Source of the DNA: Planotetraspora thailandica
GTDB taxonomy: Bacteria; Actinomycetota; Actinomycetes; Streptosporangiales; Streptosporangiaceae
Assembly: GCF_016863335.1 (NCBI RefSeq)
Contig: NZ_BOOR01000069.1
Span: 1-64,000, forward strand
Reading direction: 5' to 3'
Length of the DNA stretch: 64,000 nucleotides
The notes beneath the pieces were generated by a model, which did no database searches, was not told the origin of the DNA, and was given only the letters and a program-made list of their open reading frames with translations. The position numbers were made by a program, and so were the translations under genes. Shown here in pieces: positions 1 to 8,549 of the stretch (position 1 is its first letter; every line of letters begins with the position of its first letter).

Positions 1-2
1 CC

Positions 3-857
3 CCCGCCGACCACCCGGCCGACGAGGACGACGCGAACCACGACGTGGCCGACCTGGACGACCCCGACGGGGCGGACAGCCCGGTCGGGATGGACAGTGC
101 TGGCGGCTCGGACGCCCCCACCGACTCCATGGATGACACTGCCGACCCGTACGATGCCGCGAACGCCGACGAACCCACCGACGATGCCGAGGATCACGCT
201 GCGAACGCCGGCCACCTCACGGACCACGACGAGGCAAACGGCGCGGACGACGGCGAAGGCCACCAGGACCACGGCAGCGATGACGCCGCCCGTCGGCCGC
301 GTGAAGGATCCGCGCACGCCTCCTCCCGGACCCGGCGCAGGCACCACGAGCAAGCGGACACTGCAGAAGCGGAACGCCGGTTGTTGCGGTGGAAGGTGCC
401 CGGACTGTTGCTGTCTACCGGTCAACTGCTGTCGCTGGCCGACCTGGAACGGCTGGCCCGTACCTCCACGCTGGTGCGGCTGGTGATGGACGCCGACGGT
501 CAAGTCCTCGACATGGGCCGGGGTGTACGGCTGGCCACCAAGCCGCAGCGCAAAGCCGTGTTCGCCCGATACTCCACATGCTGGATCGACGGCTGCCCGC
601 TCCCCGCGACCCTGTGCCAGATCGACCACGCCGACAACTGGGCAGACGGCGGACTGACCGACCTCCAGCTTCTTGGACCGGCGTGCCAGCACCACAACCG
701 TGATCGCTACCGGCATCCAGAACGCTATGTGCGGCGCAGGGAGGGCAAGGACCGGTGGGCTTTCACCTACACCGGCCCCCGCTACCGCACCAGACACCGC
801 CGGACGACCACCAGCGGGATGACCACAGGGCCGCCCACCAGCGGAGACCCACTCTGA
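3..857 (+). CDS. HNH endonuclease domain protein, C-terminal part (5' truncated by window)
   Basis: The frame is open back to the window edge, so the N-terminus is missing. The visible part starts with about 95 residues of acidic, Asp/Ala-rich low-complexity sequence, then a conserved block ending in an HNH-type core: CWIDGC, then CQIDHADNW, then ACQHHNRD about 22 residues on. This order (two zinc cysteines, catalytic H in IDH, H-N) is typical of the DUF222/13E12-repeat HNH proteins that occur in many copies in actinomycetes. Function in the cell is unknown; some copies lie in mobile or intein-like contexts. The family call is secure, any biological role is not. Confidence 0.75.
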   Translation, partial: PADHPADEDDANHDVADLDDPDGADSPVGMDSAGGSDAPTDSMDDTADPYDAANADEPTDDAEDHAANAGHLTDHDEANGADDGEGHQDHGSDDAARRPREGSAHASSRTRRRHHEQADTAEAERRLLRWKVPGLLLSTGQLLSLADLERLARTSTLVRLVMDADGQVLDMGRGVRLATKPQRKAVFARYSTCWIDGCPLPATLCQIDHADNWADGGLTDLQLLGPACQHHNRDRYRHPERYVRRREGKDRWAFTYTGPRYRTRHRRTTTSGMTTGPPTSGDPL

Positions 858-1304
858 CACCCACCGGGGCATGCGCTGCCGGTGATGATGGCGCGCCGTG
901 TGACAGCCGCAAGGCGGGCTTGGCGGCGGCCGACACCAGACCGACCTCAATCGGTATGCAGATCCAGCCGCTACGTGCGCGTCGAGTCGCCGCCTTCGCC
1001 GAAGGGTTCGATTGTGGCTGCCGGAGGCCCACGCACTACGCGGTGAGCTCCGCGCGCGCCTTGAGGGTCGCCAGCCGGAACGCCGCCCGGAACGCCGCCC
1101 GGAACAGCGAGCCGGAACCGAGCCGGAACCGAGCCGGAACCGAGCCGGGATCGCCAGTCGAAACAGCTAGTCAGAACAGCCAGCGAAAGCCCGTGCCCAG
1201 ACCCCCACCCGAGCCCTCCACGCCCCGATCCTCTCGCGCCATTGATCTCTCCGCGCGATGCGACTGGCGGGCGATGTCGCCGATGACTGCTTAGGGTGTG
1301 GCAC
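858..1304. other. Intergenic stretch without a supported gene
   Basis: About 450 bases between the HNH gene and the YjbR-type gene. Short open frames here have no recognisable domain and low-complexity Arg/Pro compositions typical of non-coding GC-rich DNA. The only structure seen is the short tandem repeat block at 1076-1152. Confidence 0.5.
1076..1152. repeat. Two adjoining short tandem repeats (12 bp and 11 bp units)
   Basis: CGGAACGCCGCC is repeated twice with a third partial copy at 1076-1105. It is followed at 1109-1141 by three exact copies of GAGCCGGAACC and a fourth diverged copy to 1152. The two units share the word CCGGAAC. It lies in non-coding DNA and may be a variable-number locus. 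Confidence 0.8.
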
Positions 1305-1739
1305 ATGGCGGTGTGGGATGACGTACGCCGGATCGCGCTGGCTCTGCCTGAGACGACTGAGCAGTCGTCGCGGGGTGTGCTCCAGTGGCGGGTCAAGGAC
1401 AAGCTGTTCGCCTGGGAGCGGCCCTTGCGGCGTGGCGACCTCGAAGCGCTCGGGGAAGCCGCTCCCGACGGGCCGATCCTTGCGGTGCGCGTGCAGGATC
1501 TGGGCGTGAAGGAGGCCCTGCTGGCAAGCGGCGGGGACGCTTATTTCACTACGCCGCATTTCGACGGCTACCCGGCCGTCCTCATGCGGCTGGATCTCAT
1601 GTCCGTGCCCGAGCTGGAAGAGCTGATCACCGAGTCGTGGCTGGATCGCGCGCCGAAGCGTCTTGCGGCCGCCTATTTGAGTACGTCGGGCTTCAGGGCA
1701 TCGGACACGGGAGCGTCAGGCCTCAACGAGTCAGGCTGA
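1305..1739 (+). CDS. MmcQ/YjbR family protein
   Basis: A 144-residue protein starting at the ATG giving MAVWDDVRRIALALPE. A GTG lies three codons earlier, but the ATG places the family's usual N-terminus at residue 1. It has the MmcQ/YjbR (cyanophage CyaY-like DNA-binding fold) pattern: an N-terminal helix ending in ALPET, a strand WRVKDKLFAWERP, and the C-terminal LEELITESWLDRAPKRLAAAY helix pair. The family is common in actinomycetes and has no settled function; the fold suggests nucleic-acid binding. Its 3' end overlaps the convergent M24-like gene by 17 bases. Confidence 0.8.
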   Translation: MAVWDDVRRIALALPETTEQSSRGVLQWRVKDKLFAWERPLRRGDLEALGEAAPDGPILAVRVQDLGVKEALLASGGDAYFTTPHFDGYPAVLMRLDLMSVPELEELITESWLDRAPKRLAAAYLSTSGFRASDTGASGLNESG

Positions 1740-2895
1740 TCGCGGTGCCGCGCAGGAGACCGGTGGGGAAGTGATGCAGAGATCGCGCGCCGTCCGCGGT
1801 GATCTCGAACATCTCGCCGGTCTGCACACCGGCTTGCAGGTCGGGGGTGCAGACGTTCGGCTGTACGACGACCGTCATGCCCTCTTCGAGAGGAAGCAGG
1901 TCACGCCCGGACGGTTCGGACCGGTGGCTCAGCACAGGGGGCAGGTAGCCGCCGCCGAGTCCGTGCACGAGGTCGTCGACCGTGGTGAAACCCGCGTCGA
2001 GCACCAGGTCGGCGGCCGCGCGGAGCTCGGCAGGCCGGACACCGGGGCGGAGCAGGCCGGAGATGGCCGCGAACGCCGCGTCGGCGACGTCGTGCAGTTC
2101 CCGGTAGAGGGCGGTCGGCTCCGCGTCGACGGTGACGGTGCGAAGCAGCTGGCCCGGGTAGTCAGGGCCCCAGGTGGTGCTGAGTTCGAAGACCACGACC
2201 CATCCCGCGGCCAGCCGGCGAGAGGTGGCCCACTGGCCGGGGGCGCATCGGTCGGGGGCGTTCATCGGGGTGGAGGCCACATAGTGAATATGGTTTTCGG
2301 CCCCGGTTCCCGCGTACGCCGATTCGACCGCCGAGATCAGGTCGAGTTCGGTCGCGCCGGGCACAGCCGCCGAGACGAGCGCAGCGCCCGACAGGTCGGT
2401 GAGCGAGGCGGCATGCCGTAGCCAGGCCAGTTCCTCGCCGCTCTTGCGCGCCCGAAGCCCGCCGTACTCGGCGTCCAGCTCCACCACGGCCCCGACGGTG
2501 TCGAGCGCGGCGCGCAGGCGCACCGGCACGGGGCCGATCGTTCCGATGCGGCGTGCCGGTCCGAGGGCGGCCACGACCGTGTCCGGTGTGCGCTCGCCGA
2601 GCCCGGCGACGTGGCAGTCCCGGGCCAGCCTGCGCGCGTTCGGCACATGGTTGGGGAAGCCCACCAGGAGGGTCGGCTGCTCATCGGGCCGCAACACGAC
2701 CACGGCTTCACGGGTCACCTGCCAGCCGGTCAGCCAGGGCACCGCGCTGCCGAACCGGTTGGCGCCGTAGGCGACCACCACGTCCAGTTCGTGCCGGGCG
2801 GCCAGTTCGTGCACCGCGGCGCTCCGGCGGTGGATCTCCGCGTCGGTGAACGGGGGTGGAGGCGTACCCACGCCGGGGGTGGCGATCAGCGGCAT
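1723..2895 (-). CDS. M24 (creatinase/aminopeptidase P-like) family protein, metal site degenerate
   Basis: 390 residues, with the start chosen at the ATG giving MPLIATPGVG, where similarity to the family begins. An N-terminal creatinase-type domain (about residues 20-150) is followed by a pita-bread M24 domain. The first substrate-site His lies in HGLGGGYLPP. The usual metal ligands are not conserved: the D-x-G strand reads VVFELSTTW, the second Asp motif reads YPGQLLRT, the GMV-x-EPG motif is GMTVVVQPN (Glu to Gln), and the last Glu position reads GVQTGEMFE. It is therefore either a metal-independent hydrolase of the creatinase kind or a non-catalytic homologue. It is separated by 71 bases from the LigD-type gene on the same strand. 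Confidence 0.7.
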   Translation of the reverse strand: MPLIATPGVGTPPPPFTDAEIHRRSAAVHELAARHELDVVVAYGANRFGSAVPWLTGWQVTREAVVVLRPDEQPTLLVGFPNHVPNARRLARDCHVAGLGERTPDTVVAALGPARRIGTIGPVPVRLRAALDTVGAVVELDAEYGGLRARKSGEELAWLRHAASLTDLSGAALVSAAVPGATELDLISAVESAYAGTGAENHIHYVASTPMNAPDRCAPGQWATSRRLAAGWVVVFELSTTWGPDYPGQLLRTVTVDAEPTALYRELHDVADAAFAAISGLLRPGVRPAELRAAADLVLDAGFTTVDDLVHGLGGGYLPPVLSHRSEPSGRDLLPLEEGMTVVVQPNVCTPDLQAGVQTGEMFEITADGARSLHHFPTGLLRGTAISLTR

Positions 2896-2966
2896 GCTCT
2901 GCACTGTAACGGCTATGCACTCGTTTGCAACAGCCCTGTTCCTGTCCCCGGGCAGGTGAGCCGGGA

Positions 2967-3917
2967 TCAGCCCCGGCGGGCCCGGGCCCGCCGTTTCCCC
3001 TCGTGCATGGCCTGGACCCGGGCGATCGGGATGGTGTGTCCCTCCTCGATCAGGTCGGCGGGCAGCGCTTGCGGTTCGGGCATGAGATCGGCCCACGGAT
3101 CGCCGTCGCCGACGAGGCGGGCCGCCGTGTGCAGGGTGAAGTCGGCGGGGGAGACCCGGTCGAGGTCGCCCCAGGCGATGGGGAACGACACCGGCACGCC
3201 GGGCCGTATGCGCGGGCTGTAGGCGGCGACCACCGTCGCGCCGCCGGCTCTGGTCGAGTCGAGGAACACCTTGCCGCCGCGGTCCTCCTTGATGAAGGCC
3301 GTCGTCGCGAGCGCGGGGTCGAGCCGCTCGGCCCGCGCGGCGAGCGCGCGGGTGGCGGCGGCCGCGTCCGCCATGTCCGTCTCCGGCGCGATCGGGACGA
3401 ATACGTGCACGCCCTTGGCGCCACTGGTCTTGACCGCTCCGGCCAGGCCGGCGTCGGCCAGCGCCTGGCGCACCAGATGGGCTGCCCGTACGGCAAGGCC
3501 GAACGCGTCGCCCTCCGGAGGGTCGAGATCGAGCACGAGGTGCGTCTGCCGGTCCCACCGGCCCGCGAGCACGAGCCCGGGGTGATATTCGACCGCCCGC
3601 TGGTTGGCGAACCACAACAGGGTCCTGCGGTCGTCGCACAGGGCGTAGGAGACCTCACGTTTCGAGGTCTCCGCCCATACGGTGACCGTGCGCACCCAGG
3701 AGGGGGCGTATTTCGGGACGTTCTTCTGCATGAACGGCTCCTGCCCCGCGCGGACCCGGACCACCGAAAGCGGGCGGTCCCGGAGAGCGGCGACGACGCG
3801 GTCGCTCATGACGTCCAGGTAGTCGACCAGGTCGCGCTTGGTCGCGCCGGCCCCGTCGAACAGCGGCTGGTCGAGATTGGTGAGCGGCACGTCGTCCCGC
3901 ACCTCGTCGGTCGCCAT
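2967..3917 (-). CDS. LigD-type DNA polymerase/primase domain protein (stand-alone PolDom)
   Basis: 316 residues from the ATG giving MATDEVRDD, preceded by GGTGAACG; a farther upstream start is possible. The sequence matches the archaeo-eukaryotic-primase-like polymerase domain of LigD. It has the catalytic Asp pair in VLDLDPPEGD, the nucleotide-binding TSGAKGVHVFVP loop (SG-x-x-G-x-H), and the SFPIAWGDLDRVSP segment with the third Asp. Length equals the domain alone, with no ligase or nuclease domain attached. Related domains insert ribonucleotides during non-homologous end joining with Ku. No Ku or ligase gene is in this window, so its partners must be elsewhere. Confidence 0.88.
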   Translation of the reverse strand: MATDEVRDDVPLTNLDQPLFDGAGATKRDLVDYLDVMSDRVVAALRDRPLSVVRVRAGQEPFMQKNVPKYAPSWVRTVTVWAETSKREVSYALCDDRRTLLWFANQRAVEYHPGLVLAGRWDRQTHLVLDLDPPEGDAFGLAVRAAHLVRQALADAGLAGAVKTSGAKGVHVFVPIAPETDMADAAAATRALAARAERLDPALATTAFIKEDRGGKVFLDSTRAGGATVVAAYSPRIRPGVPVSFPIAWGDLDRVSPADFTLHTAARLVGDGDPWADLMPEPQALPADLIEEGHTIPIARVQAMHEGKRRARARRG

Positions 3918-4040
3918 TCGTTCACCATGCCACAAGGCACCGACATGCCGTGAAACCCCCGTGAAACCGGTCCTCTGTACGTTTGCCTTGATCGCCACGG
4001 GGCGGCATCACCGGACACGGGGGTGCTGGTGATGCCTTTA

Positions 4041-4080
4041 CGCCGCTCTCTCGGCCGCGCGTGCGGCCGGGAGAGCGGCG
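4041..4080. promoter_or_regulatory. Strong 18-bp inverted repeat upstream of the secreted-peptide gene
   Basis: Arms CGCCGCTCTCTCGGCCGC (4041-4058) and GCGGCCGGGAGAGCGGCG (4063-4080) pair over 18 bases with one G-U and a 4-base loop. Both flanking genes point away from it, so it does not serve as their terminator. It lies 34 bases before the ATG of the small secreted peptide, in the expected leader, where it could be an attenuator, an RNA-stability hairpin or a protein-binding site. Confidence 0.6.
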
Positions 4081-4114
4081 CGATCAAAGGCTGACCGACT
4101 CGAGAGGAACACCG

Positions 4115-4273
4115 ATGAAGAAGAAGACGGCGGCGGCGCTACTGGCCCTCGTCGTGGCGGCGGTGCTCGGCGGGAGCGCCACCCCGGCCTCCGCGGTCGA
4201 CAGCCCGTGCGCGTCCCAGAAGTACGGCTGCGACAGCCACTGGATGGAGCCCAATCCCGGCAACGGTCAGTGA
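4115..4273 (+). CDS. Small secreted peptide (52 aa precursor)
   Basis: Start at the ATG preceded by GAGAGGAAC. Residues 1-27 are a textbook Sec signal peptide: KKK, a hydrophobic Ala/Leu/Val core, then a TPASA cleavage motif. Predicted cleavage leaves a peptide of about 25 residues beginning VDSPCASQKYGCDSHW, with two cysteines seven residues apart that could form one disulfide. No known family is recognised. It sits alone between the divergent LigD-type gene and the convergent AfsR-type regulator gene (9 bases between stop codons), behind a strong hairpin. It could be an extracellular signal or a structural or antimicrobial peptide; nothing in the sequence decides this. Confidence 0.6.
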   Translation: MKKKTAAALLALVVAAVLGGSATPASAVDSPCASQKYGCDSHWMEPNPGNGQ

Positions 4274-4282
4274 GGCCGCGGG

Positions 4283-7249
4283 TCAGTGCGGGGAGACCGG
4301 CCGTGCCGTGCTGACGGCATGAAGCTCCTGCCTGGCACGTTCGCGCCAGACGGACAGGCCGATCTCCTCGAACGACTCGGCGGCCCGGCTGAGCAGCGTC
4401 ATGGCCAAGCCGGGGTCGCCGCGAGAGGCGGCGACGCGTCCCGCGGCCAGCCTGGCCCGGGCCGCGAGGAACGGCTCGCCCACCTCGTCGGCGATCTCAA
4501 GGGCGGCCTCGAGCCGAGCGTCCGCGGCGTCGAGGTCGCCGGCCAGCAGGCGGGCCTCGCCGATCCCGAGCAGGCCGTACGCCTCGCCGATCTTGTCGCC
4601 GACCGACTGGGCGGACGTCAGGACCTCGTGGAAGGCGTCCCCCGCCTGTGCCGCCCTGCCCTGGGCCAGATGAAGCGTGCCGAGCCGGTTGAGGATCTGC
4701 GCGGCGCCCCGCACGTTGCCGAGGTCGCGGTAGATCGCCAGGGCGGTCTCCAGGAGCCCGGTGGCCTCGACGGCCCGGCCGAGCTCGATGTGAATCTGGG
4801 CGATGCTTCCGAGCACGTGGGCCTCGGCGTGCCGGTCGCGGGCCTCGCGGAGCATCCGCAGCGCGGGACGGTAACGCCGCAGCGCCGTTCCCGCCTGTCC
4901 TTCCACGCGTTCGATGAGCGCGGCGTTGCGCAGGGTCAGCGCCTGGCCGTGGCGGTCGCCGACGGTCTGGAACAGCGCGAGCGCGGCGTCCAGGTGTGGG
5001 CGGGCGGCCGTGTAGCGCTGCCGGAACAGGTCGAGTGTGCCGAGCGAATAACGCATCGCGGCCTCGCCGCGCACGTCGCCGGTGCGCCGTGCCGTGCTGA
5101 GGGCGATCTGGGAGGTGTGCCGCCAGTCGTCAAACAGGCCCTGCGCCTCGAAGAGCGTGATCGCGGTCATCGCGAGGTCCCAGCAGGTCTCGCTCAGCCC
5201 CAGTGCGGCGGCCTGCTCGACGGCGGTCACGAGGCCGAGCCGTTCCGCGCGCAGCCATCCGGCGGGGTCCTCCAGCAGCCGCGAGGCGGTGGTCTCGCCG
5301 CAACTCCAGCGCGGGCCGTCGCCGTGCAGCACCGTGTAGTCGCCGCCGTACTGCCGCCGGTGGGCCAGCTCGGCCAGCGCGAGGTAGGCCCCGGTCAGCC
5401 GGGTGAGCGCGGCGGCCGAGGCGCCCGGAGGCTCGTCGGCCTCCCCGCGTTCCCTGGCGTGCAGCCGTACCAGGTCGTGGACCCGGTAACGCGGCTCGCC
5501 GAGGTCGTCCATGCCGGCGTATTCGACGAGCCTGGCCTCCACCAGGCCTTCGAGCACGTCCTCCGCGGCACGCGTCTCGGCGTCGAGCAGCGGCCCGGCG
5601 ACCCATCCCGCGAAGTCGGGGGTCTCCAGCAACCCGAGGCGGCGGAAGAGCACGCGGCTGCGCTCGGGCAACCCGGAGTAGCCGAGTGCCAGGCTCGCGC
5701 GCACCGAGAGGGTCCCATGGGTGAGCTCGTCGAGCCGGTCGCGCTCGGCGGCCAGCCGGGAGATCAGCCGTTCCACCGTCCAGTGGGGGCGCGCGGCCAG
5801 GCGTGCCCCGGCGATCCGCAGTGCGAGGGGGAGCCGTCCGCACAGCTCGGCCAGCCGGGTGGCGGCCTGCGCGTCTTCGGCCAGCTCGCCGCGCCCGGTG
5901 ATCGTCGCGAGCAGTTCGACGGCGGCGGGGTCGTCCAGCACGCCGAGGACCATGCGGTGGGTGCCGGGCAGGCCGGGCACGGCCGTGAGTGCGGCCCGGC
6001 TGGTGATCAGCACCGCGCAGCCGCTTTCGGGCGGGATCAGCGGCTCGACCTGCGCCTCGTCGGCGGCGTCGTCGAGCAGCACCAGCACGCGCCGGCCGGC
6101 CAGCCGGGCGCGGAAGGCCTCGGCCCGCTCGTCGAGGCCGTCGGGGATCGCGGTGCCGGGCATGCCGAGCGCGCGCAGGAACCGGGCCAGCGCCTGCGAC
6201 GTCTCGACGGGTTCGGCACTCGCCCCGCGCAGGTTCACGTACAGCTGGCCGTCGGGGAAGTCGCCGCGCACCTCGTGCGCGGCCTGTACGGCCAGGGCGG
6301 TCTTGCCCACTCCCGGCATGCCGGACACGGCGCAGATCACGGGCCCGCCGGAGGAGGGGCCGCGCACCATCGCGGTGAGCCGGCGCAGCTCGCGGCCGCG
6401 GCCTGTGAGGTCGCCGACCGGCGCGGGAAGCATGAACGGCGGCGGGTCGGGCGCGGGAGCCGGATCCTTGGTGGTCGCGGCGGGGCCGGGGGCCGGGCCG
6501 GCGTCCAGGGAGGCGTCCGCGTCGCCGCGCAGGATCGCCTGCTCGAGCGCACGCAGTTGCGCTCCCGGCTCCAGCCCCAGCTCCCCGGCCAGCGCGGCGC
6601 GGATGCGCCGGTAGGCGTCGAGCGCCTCGGTGCGCCGCCCGGCCCGGTGCATCGCCAGCATCAGCCGGGCTCCCACCGCCTCCGCCAGAGGGTTCTCCGC
6701 CACCATCGAGATCAGCTCGGGGATGATCTCGGCATGCCTGCCGAGGGCCAGGTCGGCGTCGATGCGCTCAGTCAGCAGCCGCCTTCGGTCCTGCTCCAGC
6801 CGTTCGGCGGCCTCGTCCAGCGAGGGGATGCCGTCCAGCCCCGCGAAGGGGCGGCCGTGCCACAGCGCGAGCGCGTCCCTCTGCAGATCGGCGGCGGACG
6901 GCAGGTCGCCTCGGTCGAGCGCGCGCCTGGCCTGCTCGGCCAGTTCAGCGAAGTGCCAGGCGTCCACCTCTTCGGCGAGCGCCGACAACGCGTAACCGGA
7001 CCGGTCGTGCCTGATGCGGCCGGGGTCGTCGAGCGACTTGCGCAGCCGGTGTACGAGCACCTGGAGGTTCTTGCCCGCCCGCGGCCCGAAGTGGTCGCCC
7101 CACATGGCCTCGACCAGCGTCTCGGCGGGCACGACGCGTCCCCACGCGCAGACGAGCAGGGCGAGCAGTTGCTCCTGCCGCCGCGATGACAACGGGGCCG
7201 GATGCCCGTCGACGACCAGGGTCACGTCGCCGAGTACCCGGAAACGCAT
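4283..7249 (-). CDS. AfsR/SARP-family transcriptional regulator (BTAD, NB-ARC, TPR)
   Basis: 988 residues, ATG preceded by GAGGGGAAG. Order of domains: an OmpR-type winged helix (1-95, with the recognition region GKNLQVLVHRLRKSL), a bacterial transcriptional activation domain (about 95-245), a linker rich in Ala/Pro, an NB-ARC/STAND ATPase (Walker A GMPGVGKTA near 310; Walker B RVLVLLDDA near 386; WHD to about 620), then TPR repeats (about 680-970). Such regulators activate secondary-metabolite or developmental genes, with the ATPase and TPR part gating DNA binding. The nearest candidate target is the NRPS operon a few kb away, but no direct-repeat SARP site was identified, so that link is only positional. 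Confidence 0.93.
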   Translation of the reverse strand: MRFRVLGDVTLVVDGHPAPLSSRRQEQLLALLVCAWGRVVPAETLVEAMWGDHFGPRAGKNLQVLVHRLRKSLDDPGRIRHDRSGYALSALAEEVDAWHFAELAEQARRALDRGDLPSAADLQRDALALWHGRPFAGLDGIPSLDEAAERLEQDRRRLLTERIDADLALGRHAEIIPELISMVAENPLAEAVGARLMLAMHRAGRRTEALDAYRRIRAALAGELGLEPGAQLRALEQAILRGDADASLDAGPAPGPAATTKDPAPAPDPPPFMLPAPVGDLTGRGRELRRLTAMVRGPSSGGPVICAVSGMPGVGKTALAVQAAHEVRGDFPDGQLYVNLRGASAEPVETSQALARFLRALGMPGTAIPDGLDERAEAFRARLAGRRVLVLLDDAADEAQVEPLIPPESGCAVLITSRAALTAVPGLPGTHRMVLGVLDDPAAVELLATITGRGELAEDAQAATRLAELCGRLPLALRIAGARLAARPHWTVERLISRLAAERDRLDELTHGTLSVRASLALGYSGLPERSRVLFRRLGLLETPDFAGWVAGPLLDAETRAAEDVLEGLVEARLVEYAGMDDLGEPRYRVHDLVRLHARERGEADEPPGASAAALTRLTGAYLALAELAHRRQYGGDYTVLHGDGPRWSCGETTASRLLEDPAGWLRAERLGLVTAVEQAAALGLSETCWDLAMTAITLFEAQGLFDDWRHTSQIALSTARRTGDVRGEAAMRYSLGTLDLFRQRYTAARPHLDAALALFQTVGDRHGQALTLRNAALIERVEGQAGTALRRYRPALRMLREARDRHAEAHVLGSIAQIHIELGRAVEATGLLETALAIYRDLGNVRGAAQILNRLGTLHLAQGRAAQAGDAFHEVLTSAQSVGDKIGEAYGLLGIGEARLLAGDLDAADARLEAALEIADEVGEPFLAARARLAAGRVAASRGDPGLAMTLLSRAAESFEEIGLSVWRERARQELHAVSTARPVSPH

Positions 7250-7323
7250 CGAAGCTTCCCCTCAGCCGGATTCGGCGAGGATAGCCCGGTTGATCCCGAT
7301 CACGGTAGTGCGCGGAATACCGG

Positions 7324-7509
7324 TCAGCCGCTCCGCTTCCTCCACGCCCACACCAGCAGGGCGACGCCGATCAGCGCCACGATCGCGCCCAGCACGGCGT
7401 ACTGCCCGTGGCCCGACATCATCGAGCCGCCGAGGACGCCCGTGCCCTGCGCGATCCAGATGCCCCCGACCAAGATGAAAAGGACGCCGACGACGCCGCG
7501 AACCCACAT
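7324..7509 (-). CDS. Small two-helix membrane protein
   Basis: 61 residues starting at the ATG giving MWVRGVVG, with GGAG upstream. It has two predicted transmembrane segments (about 4-24 and 37-56) separated by a loop with SMMSGHGQY, and ends in basic WAWRKRSG, implying a cytoplasmic C-terminus. Similar 60-residue proteins with WIAQG-type first helices are widespread in actinomycetes, without known function. It lies between the AfsR-type gene and the XRE regulator and diverges from the latter. Confidence 0.6.
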   Translation of the reverse strand: MWVRGVVGVLFILVGGIWIAQGTGVLGGSMMSGHGQYAVLGAIVALIGVALLVWAWRKRSG

Positions 7510-7703
7510 GATCCCGCTCCGATCCGCGCGGCACGCCGTGTCGCCCGCGCCAGCACACAGTACTTCCATGCTCCGGACAAACCTGGCCGAACAAGGCTTG
7601 GCGCTTCTTACAGGGTGATTACCTGTCGAGTACGACCAGGACGTGGATGCATGGGTGTAACGCGACCACCCTTTTGACCGGATTCCGTCATAACCTGTCA
7701 GGC

Positions 7704-8546
7704 ATGGACGGCGAGAGCGTACTTGGCGAGTTCCTTCGCGCTCGGCGTCGGGTCACGACCCTCGACCAGGTGGGGCTGCGAAGCATCGGACCACGACGCC
7801 GGACGCCCGGGCTGCGCCGCGAAGAGGTGGCGATGCTGGCGGGGATCAGCATCGACTACTACACACGGCTGGAGCAGGGCAGGGAACGCAGCCCGTCCGA
7901 CCAGGTCCTCGACGCCCTCGCGGTCGTCTTCCAGCTCGGGCACGAGGCGACCGAACACCTCCACGAGCTCGCGCGCGCCAAGCACTCCCGTCGCCGTCCG
8001 GCCTCCCAGGACCACGTGGTCGACTCGCGGCTCCTGCGGCTCATGGACGGCTGGACGCTCGCTCCGGCCTACGTGGTGAACCGCCGGCTCGACGTGCTGG
8101 CGAAGAACAAGGTCGCCGTCGCGCTCTACGAGGGGCTGCAGCACAGTGACAACCTGCTCCGGCTGGCCCTGCTCAACCCGGTCGCGCGCGACTTCTACCT
8201 GGACTGGGAGCACGACACCAGCTCGAAGGTGGCCCACCTGCGCGCGAACGCGGGAATGGACGGCGGCGACCCGTTCCTGCAGGAGCTGATCGACGAGCTG
8301 TCGGACGGCAGCGAGGACTTCCGCCGCATGTGGGACCGCTACGACGTGCAGGGCAGGACCCGCGCGCCCGTACGGTTCCACCACCACCGGGTAGGGGACG
8401 TGATCACCGACATGGAGGTGTTCAGCATCGACAGCGCACCCGGTCAGAAGCTGATCGTCTTCCAGGTGGAGCCGGGCAGCCCGTCGGAACGCGCGCTGGC
8501 CCGTCTGATCACGGGCCGGGGCTCGTTCACCGCGCTGCCCGGCTGA
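7704..8546 (+). CDS. XRE-family regulator with MmyB-like ligand-binding domain
   Basis: 280 residues from the ATG giving MDGESVLGEF. The N-terminal helix-turn-helix carries the family signature RRTPGLRREEVAMLAG followed by DYYTRLEQGR (residues 32-60). A PAS-like MmyB/MLTR ligand-binding domain follows (about 105-270), with LDVLAKNKVAVAL and the closing FQVEPGSPSERALARL. These proteins usually repress an adjacent SDR or oxidoreductase gene. Here the next gene, convergent with only 3 bases between stop codons, is an SDR, the last gene of the NRPS operon. Control of that operon is plausible but unproven; effector unknown. Confidence 0.9.
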   Translation: MDGESVLGEFLRARRRVTTLDQVGLRSIGPRRRTPGLRREEVAMLAGISIDYYTRLEQGRERSPSDQVLDALAVVFQLGHEATEHLHELARAKHSRRRPASQDHVVDSRLLRLMDGWTLAPAYVVNRRLDVLAKNKVAVALYEGLQHSDNLLRLALLNPVARDFYLDWEHDTSSKVAHLRANAGMDGGDPFLQELIDELSDGSEDFRRMWDRYDVQGRTRAPVRFHHHRVGDVITDMEVFSIDSAPGQKLIVFQVEPGSPSERALARLITGRGSFTALPG

Positions 8547-8549
8547 GCG

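Noticed and set aside
1723-3639. Possible fusion of M24-like protein to an upstream 250-residue part
   Set aside because: The extra N-terminus is Arg/Pro-rich and lies out of frame over the LigD-type gene; the family similarity starts at the ATG at 2895.
4286-7189. 967-residue open frame antisense to the AfsR-type gene
   Set aside because: It mirrors the third-position GC bias of the real gene, has no domain and a Gly/Arg/Ala-rich composition; a shadow frame.
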